DNA of 40,290 bases from Candidatus Nitrosopumilus sp. (lineage in GTDB: Archaea; Thermoproteota; Nitrososphaeria; Nitrososphaerales; Nitrosopumilaceae): the NCBI GenBank assembly GCA_021268355.1, contig JAJETY010000011.1:1-40290 (forward strand). The letters are read 5' to 3'. The notes beneath the pieces were generated by a model. The model saw only the letters and a list, made by a program, of their open reading frames with translations. It was not told the origin of the DNA and ran no database searches. Made by a program: the position numbers and the translations under genes. Below are positions 16,142 through 24,615 of the stretch, in pieces (within the stretch, counting starts at the first letter, position 1; each line of letters opens with the position of its first letter).

Positions 16142-16906
16142 ATGAGTTCAGAACTTAGAATAAAAAAATTGAGAGGTTCTGGTGGCTACGTAATGGCCCG
16201 TGTAACAGATGAGCAACAAATGAAAGGAAATCTAGGAGGTCCAGATCTGTTCCTAGCTCCAATTGGAAGATTAGATTCTGATAAAATTTCTAAACATTTT
16301 TGCAACACATGTGAAAAAGAATTTGAAGGTTCTCCAAAAATTGAATTTGAGAATCCTAATGAAGAAGTTGCAGAAAATTTAATTCTTGCAGAAAGAGGAC
16401 AATACATTTGCAATTCCTGTCAATCATCAATTGCAGAATACAGAGAATTCAAGAAACAAGATGAGGAAGGTGATGTTGGAAACGCAAAACCATTAGAACC
16501 ACAAACACAAGTCACACAACAAGTTGAATCACCACAACAAGTGACTGATAGTGCCCCACAACAAATTCAACAGCATAAGACACAACCTGAAAAAGAAACA
16601 ACTCAACCTACCCCAGCAACATCAATTAGTTCTATTGAAGGAAGAGCAGTATATGATGAAAATGCAAATAAAATTGGAGTTGCAAAGCAAGTAGGAATTG
16701 ATTCAACACAGTCAATGGTTTTGGTAATTACACAAAATGACGGGTTAGAAGGAAGTATCCCATGGAAAAGTATCAAAAAAGTAGGTGAAGTTATTTTACT
16801 AGGAAATCCAGAAGTAAGTCTACCATCTGGAAAATGCTCTAACTGTGGATTTTCAAACAAAGAAGGATCTAAATTCTGTGAAGAATGTGGAACTCCGCTT
16901 CAATAA
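16142..16906 (+). CDS. PRC-barrel protein with flanking zinc motifs
   Basis: In this 254-residue protein, a Cys4 site comprises C54, C57, C90 and C93 (CNTC and CNSC), followed by a Gln/Pro/Thr-rich linker (about 115-160). A PRC-barrel-like domain occupies about 162-222 (SIEGRAVYDENANKIGVAKQ onward), and a C-terminal ribbon has CSNCG and CEECG at 232-249. PRC barrels are found in ribosome maturation factor RimM and in the archaeal cell division protein CdvA, so an RNA-processing or division role is possible, but neither is shown here. The start ATG 16142 fits the upstream TATA box. Confidence 0.8.
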   Translation: MSSELRIKKLRGSGGYVMARVTDEQQMKGNLGGPDLFLAPIGRLDSDKISKHFCNTCEKEFEGSPKIEFENPNEEVAENLILAERGQYICNSCQSSIAEYREFKKQDEEGDVGNAKPLEPQTQVTQQVESPQQVTDSAPQQIQQHKTQPEKETTQPTPATSISSIEGRAVYDENANKIGVAKQVGIDSTQSMVLVITQNDGLEGSIPWKSIKKVGEVILLGNPEVSLPSGKCSNCGFSNKEGSKFCEECGTPLQ

Positions 16907-16946
16907 ATAGTAAATTTAATCAGGTATACTGTAGGCGATAATACAA

Positions 16947-17651
16947 TTGGGAAAAAAGTCGGTTTCAAAAGGAGTTATCAAAGATATTGTCATTGTTGCA
17001 GTCGGAGTATTGGTAATTTGGGTTGGTCTTCAAATAGCATTCGGAACACAAAATCCATTTTACGTCGTAGCAAGTGGAAGCATGATTCCAGTCTTAGAAG
17101 TTTATGATGTCTTAATTGTTTCAGGACATGAGCCATTCGAAGAACTCGAAGTAGGAGATATCATTGTATTTGATCGTCCGTCAGATCATAACAGAGTTAT
17201 TGTACACAGAGTTGCGTCAATCTTAGAAGAAGATCCTAGAACAATAAGAACAAAAGGTGATGCTAATCCAGCTTCAATTCCAGGTACAGATTTTCCAATT
17301 ACTGAAGAAGAATATATCGGAAAAGTTGTATACACACTTCCACAGGTTGGATATGTTACTCAATTACTAAAACCACCAATTAACTATGTAATAATTGCAG
17401 TTGTAATTGGAATAATGATTGTCAAACAATTCACAAAAAGAAAAAATGAAAAAGAATCAACAATTTCAGATTCTGTGGATTCACAAAATGCAGATGTAGT
17501 GAAAGAATTATCAGATATAGATAAGATGGATGAAGATAAGGAGTATTCCGAACCTACTGAATCAAACATTATGGAAAGAAATGATCAAGAATTAGAAAGA
17601 AAATCAGATGAACCTAATCAAAATAAAGAAAAATCTGAAGATAAAAAATAG
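16947..17651 (+). CDS. Signal peptidase I (archaeal Sec11 type)
   Basis: This membrane protease removes signal peptides outside the cytoplasmic membrane. The N-terminal membrane helix is at about 12-31. The catalytic serine is S45 (ASGSMIP), followed by H87 (VIVHRV) and D105 (KGDANP). A Ser-His type, rather than the bacterial Ser-Lys dyad, is typical of archaea and eukaryotic Sec11. A second membrane segment at about 146-164 is followed by an acidic, charged tail of 70 residues, which is longer than usual. The start is TTG at 16947, 40 bases after the preceding gene. Confidence 0.92.
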   Translation: MGKKSVSKGVIKDIVIVAVGVLVIWVGLQIAFGTQNPFYVVASGSMIPVLEVYDVLIVSGHEPFEELEVGDIIVFDRPSDHNRVIVHRVASILEEDPRTIRTKGDANPASIPGTDFPITEEEYIGKVVYTLPQVGYVTQLLKPPINYVIIAVVIGIMIVKQFTKRKNEKESTISDSVDSQNADVVKELSDIDKMDEDKEYSEPTESNIMERNDQELERKSDEPNQNKEKSEDKK

Positions 17652-17662
17652 ATTTTTAGAAA

Positions 17663-17722
17663 ATCAGGCAAACAGGTTCACATTATGCCTAAAGCAGCAT
17701 TAGATCGTCCTGTTTGCTTGGT
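17663..17722 (+). ncRNA. Candidate stem-loop RNA
   Basis: In the 158-base convergent gap after the signal peptidase gene, bases 17663-17676 pair with 17709-17722 over 14 positions, including two G-U wobbles (AGGCAAACAGG against CCTGTTTGCTT at the core). The 32-base loop contains its own ATGC/GCAT mini-stem. No T tract follows, so it is not a simple terminator. A 20-codon frame (ATG 17685 to TAA 17747) runs through the loop. It may be a 3'-end structure of the signal peptidase mRNA or a separate RNA. Confidence 0.35.
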
Positions 17723-17809
17723 AGATAAAATACGTGAAAATTACTAAAAAAGGATCCTAAGAAATCATAAGTTTCAGCATGTGTAGAATAGTTTAACTAA
17801 CTTTGTTTT

Positions 17810-19336
17810 TTAGAGAACAGAATCTTTTGTTTTAAAAACTCGCTTAAAGTATTCAGAAGATTCTACAGGTTCTTCAATATCATTTGTTATACCTGCTAGA
17901 TTTTTGGCAAGATTCTTTTTGTAACCAACTTGCATTTGTCTTTGAATTTGAATTCTTTGTGCTTGTGGAGAGCCTGCACCATGCATAGATTCAGTAAGAT
18001 ATCCTACGGCATTTCTACCAAGAGTCATATTTTCAATTAATCTAAGAATTCTCATTCTATTTTCCACATCAACTCCTTTTCTACCTGCAAGGTATTTTTT
18101 GAGTAATGGTCCTGCTTCAGGATGTCTAAAGTCTTTCTCAGATGGAAGAGTAACTACTAATCCACCAGCAATATCTTGTGCAAGTCTACTAATTTCATAT
18201 GGGAATCTAGTAACATTATGTTTGCACACCTGTGCAAGCATGTCATCATTAAGATAGACACCAGATTTCATTTGTTGTCCCTGATGGGAAGAAGCAATAC
18301 CTGCTGCAAATATTGTTTCGTTAAGATGAGTCATCTCAATAATCTTATCTTTAATGTGTGAAACTTTAGGAACTCCGTTATAATCTGCAATGGTTGCAGC
18401 AGCTCCAATTAAAACATCACCTAATCCTGTTTTACAAACATAGCTTCTTCTATGATAACATGTAAAACGTTCTACCAACATTGATGCAAATTCATATTCA
18501 CCATGCATGAAGATTTTATCCCATGGAATGAACACTTTGTCTAAGATAATCAGTGCTTCTTGTCCACCAAATTTTGCATTACCATCATCAATGTCGCCTT
18601 CTTCCATACTTCTAGTATCACATGATTGTCTACCGTAGATGTAAGTGACACCTTTTGCATCCGCAGGAATTGCACCCACAACAGCCCAGTCTTTATCAGC
18701 TTCTGTCAATCTGATAGTAGGCATCAAAATTATCCAGTGAGAATTGATACATCCAGTTTGATGTGCTTTTGCACCAGATACATAAACTCCTTTTTCATCA
18801 GTTTCAACAATTCTTGTAAAAAGGTCAGGATCATCTTGTTCTGAAGGTCCTTTACTTCTATCACCTTTAGGATCAGTCATGGCACCTCCAATTACAAGGT
18901 TTTCCTGTTGTACCATTTTTACAAATTCTAAGAATCTTTTGTGATAATCAGTACCATGTTTCTCATCAATTTCATAAGTTGTAGAATGTAGTGCATTCAT
19001 TGCATCCATTCCAACACATCTTTGGAAACATGTTCCAGTGTTCTGACCTAATTTTCTCTGCATCTTGTTTTGTAAAACTAGATCTTCTGCACTTTCTGCA
19101 ATGTGTAAAAATCGATTAACCTTTAGTCCAGTAATTGATGAATCAGCAGAAGCTAAAGCTTCTTCACGTAATGCAAGATCATAAGTTTCAGCAACAGCAT
19201 TAATTGATGGTCTAATGATGGGATGATCGACAGGTTCTTTTATTAATTCACCAAAAAGGTAAATTTTCAGATCGCGTCCTCTAAGACTCTCAATATAGTC
19301 ATCACCGCTTTTGATTGGCTTATGGACATTTGCCAT
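17810..19336 (-). CDS. 4-Hydroxybutyryl-CoA dehydratase
   Basis: The enzyme converts 4-hydroxybutyryl-CoA to crotonyl-CoA by a radical mechanism using FAD and a [4Fe-4S] cluster; it is the signature enzyme of the 3-hydroxypropionate/4-hydroxybutyrate CO2-fixation cycle. The product has 508 residues. C103 and C107 (CFQRC) and H295 and C301 (CYHRRSYVC) are the apparent cluster ligands. The clostridial enzyme uses C99, C103, H292 and C299 (numbers from memory), so the His-Cys spacing here is one residue shorter. Its own TATA box lies 29 bases upstream. The ADP-forming synthetase gene that makes its substrate lies directly upstream. Confidence 0.96.
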   Translation of the reverse strand: MANVHKPIKSGDDYIESLRGRDLKIYLFGELIKEPVDHPIIRPSINAVAETYDLALREEALASADSSITGLKVNRFLHIAESAEDLVLQNKMQRKLGQNTGTCFQRCVGMDAMNALHSTTYEIDEKHGTDYHKRFLEFVKMVQQENLVIGGAMTDPKGDRSKGPSEQDDPDLFTRIVETDEKGVYVSGAKAHQTGCINSHWIILMPTIRLTEADKDWAVVGAIPADAKGVTYIYGRQSCDTRSMEEGDIDDGNAKFGGQEALIILDKVFIPWDKIFMHGEYEFASMLVERFTCYHRRSYVCKTGLGDVLIGAAATIADYNGVPKVSHIKDKIIEMTHLNETIFAAGIASSHQGQQMKSGVYLNDDMLAQVCKHNVTRFPYEISRLAQDIAGGLVVTLPSEKDFRHPEAGPLLKKYLAGRKGVDVENRMRILRLIENMTLGRNAVGYLTESMHGAGSPQAQRIQIQRQMQVGYKKNLAKNLAGITNDIEEPVESSEYFKRVFKTKDSVL

Positions 19337-19357
19337 GTAACATTAATCATTTTTAGG

Positions 19358-19368
19358 TTGTATAAATA
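19358..19368 (-). promoter_or_regulatory. TATA box of 4-hydroxybutyryl-CoA dehydratase gene
   Basis: CTATTTATACA on the minus strand is centred about 27 bases before ATG 19336. It indicates a near-leaderless transcript of the dehydratase gene that starts independently of the upstream synthetase gene. Confidence 0.6.
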
Positions 19369-19410
19369 GTCTAAATTTGTTTGACTTAAAATTTACGAAT
19401 AAACTACCGA

Positions 19411-21507
19411 TCAAAGACCGATTCTGACATCTAAAATTTTACAACCCTTGCCTTTTTCCATAACAAGTACAGGATTCATATCTAATTCTTTGATCTCTTT
19501 AAAGTCAGAAACTAGTTGTGATAATCTCTGAATACATTCAGAAAGTTTTGCAATATCAGATGGTTTTTCTCCTCGAACACCTTGTAGAAGTTTTTGTGTT
19601 TTTATGGATGCAATCATATCATCAGCCTCCTTATCAGTAACTGGAGCAAGTTTGAATGTCACATCCTTAAGAACTTCTACATAGATTCCACCCATTCCAA
19701 GCATGATTACGGGTCCAAATCCAGGCTCTAGTTTTGAACCAATGATTAATTCTTTGCCACCTTTAACCATCTCAACAATCAAAACACCTTTGATTTCAGC
19801 ATTTTTATCGTATTGTTTAGCATTCTTAACAATAGTTTTGAAAGCCTCCTTTATTTCAGAATCATTTGTTAAATTGACTTTGACTCCACCAGCATCAGAT
19901 TTATGAATGATTTGAGGAGATACGATTTTCATTACTACTGGATAACCAATCTTTTTTGCAATTTTTACTGCTTCTGCTTCATTTGTTGCAAGTTCGCTTT
20001 TAGGAAGAGGTAAACCATATGCTTTGAGAACTTCCTGACCTTCTTCTTCCAGAAGATTTGGTCTTTTCTCTTTTTTGACGTCATCAAATATTTTTTTGGC
20101 TTTAGCTTTGTTTACCTTGAATTTAGTAATTTTACCAGAGGGAGATGAAACCCAATCCGAAAATCTATTCATAGCAGCAAGAGTTCTGATTGCTCCTTCA
20201 GCATATGTATAATATGGAACATTTCCAGCAGCTAAAATTTCTCTATTAGTAATACCTTCATCCAATCCCATCAAACTTGCAAGCATAGTCTTCTTGTATT
20301 TTTTTGACATGGTGACAATCACTTCTGCAAGTTTATCATAATCTAGAGTACCAGAAGGAGTACACATTGAGATAACAGAACCAACTTTTGGATGTTTTAA
20401 GACACGATCCAAAACATTATGAAATCTATTAAAATCTGCATCGCCAACAATGTCAACAGGATTTCTAGAACTTCCCCAAGGTGGAATTACTTCGTCAATT
20501 TTCTTTCTAATACTAGTAATATCGGCCATCTTAATTTTTGCTTTTGAACATGCATCTGTAGAAATAATTGCAGGTCCACCAGCATTTGAAACAATAACTA
20601 AATCACCTTTAGATGGCAAAGGTTGTTTTGAGAATGCTGTTGCGTAATCAAATAGTTCTTCCATAGTATCAACTCGAATTGCGCCAGATTGCTTTAGTAA
20701 TGCATCATAGATTTCATCAGAGCCCATTAATGCACCAGTATGAGACATTGCAGCTTTTGCTCCTTCAGGACTGCGTCCAGATTTTAGGACTAGAACAGGT
20801 TTTTTGAGTTTTTTAGTAATATTTTTACAAACTTCAAGGAATTCCTGACCATTGCCCATATCTTCAAGATACATTACAATAACTTCGGTTTGTTTATGAT
20901 TTGCAAGAATTTTGAGGACATCAACTTCACTCATTGCAGCTTTGTTTCCAAGACTTATTACGGCTGAAAAACCAATTCCTTGAGCGCTAGCATCTTCTAC
21001 TAGGGCAGCACAAATTGCTCCACTTTGAGAGACAAGTGCAATTTTTCCTGATTTTGGTGTAACTTTTAGAAAAGTAGAATTCATCATTGTCTTTGGGTCT
21101 AGATTCATGACACCTAGACAATTAGGTCCTACAACTTGGATGTTGTATTTTTTAGCAATGTCTTTAATTTCTTGTTCACGTTTTGCGCCTTCTTCATCAA
21201 CTTCTTTGAATCCAGCTGTGATGATTATAACACCTTTCACTTTCTTTTTACCACATTCTTCTAACACTGGAGCAACCAAAGTATTTTTGATAACAATTAC
21301 TGCAAGATCAATTGGTTTTGGAACATCTAAAACACTCTTGTATGCCTTTTTGTAAAATACTGTTTCTCTAGAAGGACTAATAGGATAAACTGTCCCTTTG
21401 AACCCATTCATAATATTTGAAGTGATAGTGGCACCAACACTTCCTCTTTTATCAGAAGCTCCAATTACTGCAATAGATTTTGGTGATAAAACGACAGATT
21501 CTGTCAT
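19411..21507 (-). CDS. Acyl-CoA synthetase (ADP-forming), likely 4-hydroxybutyrate
   Basis: This 698-residue fused ADP-forming acyl-CoA synthetase has an N-terminal CoA-binding domain (SIAVIGASDKRGSVG), a succinyl-CoA ligase-like domain with the phosphohistidine H256 in AAMSHTGAL, and a C-terminal ATP-grasp domain (GYPVVMKIVSPQIIHKSDAG, from about residue 520). Making ADP rather than AMP saves one phosphate bond per activation. Its neighbour is 4-hydroxybutyryl-CoA dehydratase, so 4-hydroxybutyrate is the probable substrate; the Nitrosopumilus maritimus enzyme at the same locus has been shown to do this, from memory. 3-Hydroxypropionate remains a possible substrate. Confidence 0.93.
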   Translation of the reverse strand: MTESVVLSPKSIAVIGASDKRGSVGATITSNIMNGFKGTVYPISPSRETVFYKKAYKSVLDVPKPIDLAVIVIKNTLVAPVLEECGKKKVKGVIIITAGFKEVDEEGAKREQEIKDIAKKYNIQVVGPNCLGVMNLDPKTMMNSTFLKVTPKSGKIALVSQSGAICAALVEDASAQGIGFSAVISLGNKAAMSEVDVLKILANHKQTEVIVMYLEDMGNGQEFLEVCKNITKKLKKPVLVLKSGRSPEGAKAAMSHTGALMGSDEIYDALLKQSGAIRVDTMEELFDYATAFSKQPLPSKGDLVIVSNAGGPAIISTDACSKAKIKMADITSIRKKIDEVIPPWGSSRNPVDIVGDADFNRFHNVLDRVLKHPKVGSVISMCTPSGTLDYDKLAEVIVTMSKKYKKTMLASLMGLDEGITNREILAAGNVPYYTYAEGAIRTLAAMNRFSDWVSSPSGKITKFKVNKAKAKKIFDDVKKEKRPNLLEEEGQEVLKAYGLPLPKSELATNEAEAVKIAKKIGYPVVMKIVSPQIIHKSDAGGVKVNLTNDSEIKEAFKTIVKNAKQYDKNAEIKGVLIVEMVKGGKELIIGSKLEPGFGPVIMLGMGGIYVEVLKDVTFKLAPVTDKEADDMIASIKTQKLLQGVRGEKPSDIAKLSECIQRLSQLVSDFKEIKELDMNPVLVMEKGKGCKILDVRIGL

Positions 21508-21527
21508 GTAAAGGTGATCAAGAGATT

Positions 21528-21540
21528 TTGTATAATAAAG
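21528..21540 (-). promoter_or_regulatory. TATA box of ADP-forming synthetase gene
   Basis: CTTTATTATACAA on the minus strand is centred about 27 bases before ATG 21507. Spacing and strength are like those of the dehydratase gene downstream, so the two cycle genes probably have parallel promoters. Confidence 0.55.
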
Positions 21541-21570
21541 TTATTCATAGTTACTTCTGATCTCTAGATT

Positions 21571-21927
21571 TCAGCTTCCCATCATTTTTCCTGCCAGATT
21601 ATCTTTTCTAGGTACCCAAATAATTGATAAATTAGAAAATTTTCCTATTAGACTCCAAGCATGTCTTGCCAAATCACGTAATTGTTCATTATTTATTGCA
21701 AATTCATGATTAAGTTGATTTACAGTATTTTTTGAATCACTGTAAATTACAATTTCCTCGTCAGAATCAACAAATTTGTTTAATGCAGAAATTATTGCCA
21801 TATATTCAGCCTGATTATTTGTAATTTCAGATTTTTTCTCATAAAATGATTCTCCTGTTTCTTTTACAAAAAAACCATATCCGCCTTTTGAACCTCCTGA
21901 ACCATCAACATAAACACTAATTCCCAT
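21571..21927 (-). CDS. rnhA: Ribonuclease HI
   Basis: The 118-residue product is a compact RNase H type 1. The four catalytic acids are present: D8 (VYVDGSG), E41 (NNQAEYMAI), D64 (IYSDSKNTV) and D109 (PRKDNLAG). It would cut RNA in RNA-DNA hybrids. It is shorter than the E. coli enzyme and lacks the basic handle, as do other archaeal type 1 enzymes. The ATG at 21927 overlaps the end of the upstream membrane protein gene by 11 bases. Confidence 0.9.
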   Translation of the reverse strand: MGISVYVDGSGGSKGGYGFFVKETGESFYEKKSEITNNQAEYMAIISALNKFVDSDEEIVIYSDSKNTVNQLNHEFAINNEQLRDLARHAWSLIGKFSNLSIIWVPRKDNLAGKMMGS

Positions 21928-22360
21928 CTTTATACAACCTCGTAATCTTTACACTTAGATTTACTACTATCATGTAAATGATTGTAGATATTCCCTGTGA
22001 TACAATTGATGCTAAATATGGATCATAATTTAATAAAAGTAAGTAATATTGAAGAATCCATCTTACTATAGTGTATACAATTTCTCCAATACCAAGTGAA
22101 GTAACTAATTTCTTAAGATCATTTTTTAGTTTTTTTGTATCAGTTCTTCCAGATTTTAAAAGATATTTTTTTCGATTGTCGTAGTAGAATAATCCACTAA
22201 AGACAGAAAAGTAAATGACATAATCGGCGATTGTTGTATATGTTGTGTTTAGATAATCAGCCTGATCAGATAAAATTTGTGCAATAATTGCTGAAATGAT
22301 TATTGATGCAGCAAATGCAATTAGGATATTTTTGTTGAGTTTCAGATATTCCTGTAACAC
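21917..22360 (-). CDS. Four-helix membrane protein of unknown function
   Basis: The 147-residue product has four hydrophobic stretches: about 12-30 (ILIAFAASIIISAIIAQIL), 45-60, 93-112 and 118-138. A basic cytoplasmic loop (NRKKYLLKSGRTDTKKLKND) lies between the second and third. The start is GTG at 22360. The 11-base overlap with rnhA suggests co-translation. I do not recognise the family. Confidence 0.7.
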   Translation of the reverse strand: MLQEYLKLNKNILIAFAASIIISAIIAQILSDQADYLNTTYTTIADYVIYFSVFSGLFYYDNRKKYLLKSGRTDTKKLKNDLKKLVTSLGIGEIVYTIVRWILQYYLLLLNYDPYLASIVSQGISTIIYMIVVNLSVKITRLYKDGN

Positions 22361-22396
22361 ATTTTTGTAAGGGATTCTACTACAATTAAACTAAGA

Positions 22397-22681
22397 TTAA
22401 TCCAAAGTAATTTTCAAGAATATTATCAACCCAACTAATTCAGCAACACCAACACCGAGCATATACGGAAATATTTCGTTTGCAAAAAGATGCTCCATGG
22501 AGAAATAAGCCATTGCACCTACAACATTATGCAAAAATAACATAGCTGCAACAACAATCATCCCAAGAGGAAGTTGCGCTCTGGTTTTCCCATACATATT
22601 TCCAAAAATTGCAATTAAAATTCCCAATATGCCCATATTGATTATTGAGACAATTGACAAAATTAGAGAGGTAGTCTCCAT
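22397..22681 (-). CDS. Small three-helix membrane protein
   Basis: The 94-residue product has three hydrophobic helices, about 3-26, 38-58 and 70-91, joined by short loops. No cofactor ligands stand out beyond one His in the second helix (FLHNVVGA) and one after it (SMEHLF). It is read in the same direction as the four-helix gene, with a 36-base gap. No family is recognised. Confidence 0.65.
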   Translation of the reverse strand: METTSLILSIVSIINMGILGILIAIFGNMYGKTRAQLPLGMIVVAAMLFLHNVVGAMAYFSMEHLFANEIFPYMLGVGVAELVGLIIFLKITLD

Positions 22682-22896
22682 TTAGAAAAAAACCCTATTG
22701 AGCTTTTATTTACTTTTATCCAATTTCCCATCAATTTGTTCAAACGTTTTCAAATTTACTTCAAAATAAGACGAATGGAAAAATAGAATATCATCTAAAG
22801 ATGAATCAAAACAATATGTTTGCACTATAATTTTTTTCACAATTGTTGAAAAAATTCTTGCCTAGAACTAGAAGGTATTTTGAGATACATAATGAA

Positions 22897-22907
22897 GGTA
22901 TAAAAAA
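22897..22907 (+). promoter_or_regulatory. TATA box of radical SAM gene
   Basis: GGTATAAAAAA lies about 36 bases before ATG 22938, giving a leader of roughly ten bases. It is the strongest TATA match in the 256-base divergent gap at 22682-22937. Confidence 0.5.
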
Positions 22908-22937
22908 CATGAAAAGACAAAAAAATCTGAAAGTAAA

Positions 22938-23819
22938 ATGATGTTAAACTATGACGCTCCTTTGTACAGACCACCTTCAGAAGCAAGATCATTAATTTTT
23001 CAAGTCACCTTAGGTTGTTCTTTTAACGAATGTTCTTTTTGTGATATGTATAGATCAAAAGAGTATTCTGAAAGACCATGGGAAGAAGTAAAATCAGAAA
23101 TTGACATGATGGCAAAATATTTGCCAGATACGAGAAGAGTTTTTCTCGCAGATGGAGATGCACTAAATCTCGATTCAGAGTATATGATAAAAATTGTCAA
23201 ATACATTAGAGAAAAATTTTCAAAAATTGAAAGAATATCTTGTTATGCAATGCCCATGAACATTCTAAAGAAAAGTCCTGAGGAATTAAAGAAGATGAAT
23301 GAGGCAGGATTGGATATGTTTTATCTTGGAATAGAAAGTGGTTCCGATATTGTTTTGAAAAAAGTGACAAAAGGGGCAATTGGGAAAACCATCATTAAAG
23401 CAGTTAACAAAGCAAAGGATGCAGGCTATATCATGTCATGTATGGTAATTCTAGGTTTAGGAGGTAGGAAATATTCTAAAGAACATATCAAAGGAACAGC
23501 TGAAGTGATTAGTGCATGTTCACCACATTATGTAGGTGCATTAACTCTTTATCTAGAAAATGGAATCAAACAAGAATTTCTTGATAAATATCAAGGAGAA
23601 TTTGTTAGAATTGATGATGATGAGTCATTGGAAGAATTAAAAAGTTTGATTGAGCAAATTGATACCAAAGATGAGATTGTATTTAGAGCAAATCACGGAT
23701 CAAATGCATATACAATCAAAGGTACGTTTCCTCAAGATCAACAAGAAATGCTTGATAAGATAGAATGGATGAAACAGCATCCTGAAATTATGCGCCCTCA
23801 AGGATTAAGAGGATTCTAG
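22938..23819 (+). CDS. Radical SAM enzyme with CX4CX2C cluster motif
   Basis: The 293-residue product has a radical SAM core with the cluster cysteines C27, C32 and C35 in GCSFNECSFCDMYRS. Spacing is CX4CX2C, not the usual CX3CX2C. Later motifs are typical of the superfamily: FLADGDAL, GLDMFYLGIESGSD and LGLGG. There is no extra cluster domain and no B12 domain, so it is a minimal enzyme of about 30 kDa. I cannot assign a substrate. The start could also be ATG 22941. It overlaps the convergent secreted-protein gene by four bases. Confidence 0.85.
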   Translation: MMLNYDAPLYRPPSEARSLIFQVTLGCSFNECSFCDMYRSKEYSERPWEEVKSEIDMMAKYLPDTRRVFLADGDALNLDSEYMIKIVKYIREKFSKIERISCYAMPMNILKKSPEELKKMNEAGLDMFYLGIESGSDIVLKKVTKGAIGKTIIKAVNKAKDAGYIMSCMVILGLGGRKYSKEHIKGTAEVISACSPHYVGALTLYLENGIKQEFLDKYQGEFVRIDDDESLEELKSLIEQIDTKDEIVFRANHGSNAYTIKGTFPQDQQEMLDKIEWMKQHPEIMRPQGLRGF

Positions 23820-24268
23820 ACAAAATTTTCTTGGTTTAGATACACTACTTTGAAAATAGTCACATAGTAATTTCCATCAAAGATTTTTGCCGTATTTCCA
23901 TTTTCGGTAGTCAAAACTCGAAATTTGTATTCATAACTTCCATCTTCATTTACATCAGTTTGGGCAAAATGAATAGGATGATTATTTTGAAAAATCTGGA
24001 TAATTACAGGGTACCCTTCAACATGATTTGCAATTTTTCCTTCAACAAAACCCCAAGGCAAAGTGTTATTTTCAGAGGCATGAAATAGAACGGTTGATTT
24101 TTCCAGTCCGATCATCCCATTTAAGGGAATAATTTTTGTTTGAGATTCATGAGTATGACCATTAATCATTATCTGTCCTGAATGAGGGTGTGCAAAAGCA
24201 GGGACTACAGACAAAGACAGAATCACGGTAACAACAAAAATAGTGGAAAATAAAACTAATCGATTCAT
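23816..24268 (-). CDS. Secreted protein with His-rich mature N-terminus
   Basis: The 150-residue product begins with a clear signal peptide (residues 1-26, ending VVPAFA). If cleaved there, the mature protein starts HPHSGQIMINGHTHES, with four histidines in 14 residues and His as residue 1. The remainder is beta-rich and resembles an Ig-like domain (DGSYEYKFRVLTTENG). Metal binding, perhaps copper, is an inference from the histidines. There is no membrane anchor after the signal. Confidence 0.72.
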   Translation of the reverse strand: MNRLVLFSTIFVVTVILSLSVVPAFAHPHSGQIMINGHTHESQTKIIPLNGMIGLEKSTVLFHASENNTLPWGFVEGKIANHVEGYPVIIQIFQNNHPIHFAQTDVNEDGSYEYKFRVLTTENGNTAKIFDGNYYVTIFKVVYLNQENFV

Positions 24269-24306
24269 ATCAGGAGCTACCAGATGGATAATTTAAGATT
24301 TTTACT

Positions 24307-24558
24307 TTACAAATTATCAATTACAGGTTTAAGGTTGTCTGGCAGTTGAGGTAATTCTGTATGACTTTCATTATTTTGAAGAATTTCAGGTCCGATTCTC
24401 CTTACTCTTTGAGTTGCAATTAGAGTGTCTATATTGCGCTGAATGTCTTTTTCAGAAAGAATACTTGTTAATTTTTCAACTAGAGTGGCTTCATCCTCAT
24501 ATTTTTTAATTCCATATTGAATTAGGATAATTTTTTCTTCTGAAGAATATTCAGTCAT
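24307..24558 (-). CDS. Small helical protein of unknown function
   Basis: This 83-residue, highly charged, soluble protein has a pattern that could be a winged-helix-like domain: residues 5-62 consist of alternating helices (EEKIILIQYGIKKYEDEATL onward), and IATQRVRRIGPEI may be a turn and strand. The C-terminal tail is Pro-rich. It lies 38 bases upstream of the secreted His-rich gene, in the same direction. No family is recognised. Confidence 0.6.
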   Translation of the reverse strand: MTEYSSEEKIILIQYGIKKYEDEATLVEKLTSILSEKDIQRNIDTLIATQRVRRIGPEILQNNESHTELPQLPDNLKPVIDNL

Positions 24559-24615
24559 AATAATGCCTAATAGTTTAAGGCTAAAAATCTTTGATTATTG
24601 AAAAATAGTTAAAAT

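Noticed and set aside
17685-17747. 20-codon frame (ATG to TAA) through the stem-loop after the signal peptidase gene
   Set aside because: Too short to support as a gene; the inverted repeat alone explains the unusual composition.
22706-22840. Minus-strand 44-codon frame with GTG start in the 22682-22937 gap
   Set aside because: No ribosome binding site or well-placed TATA box, no family motif, and low-GC gaps give such frames by chance. It could be revisited if conserved in relatives.
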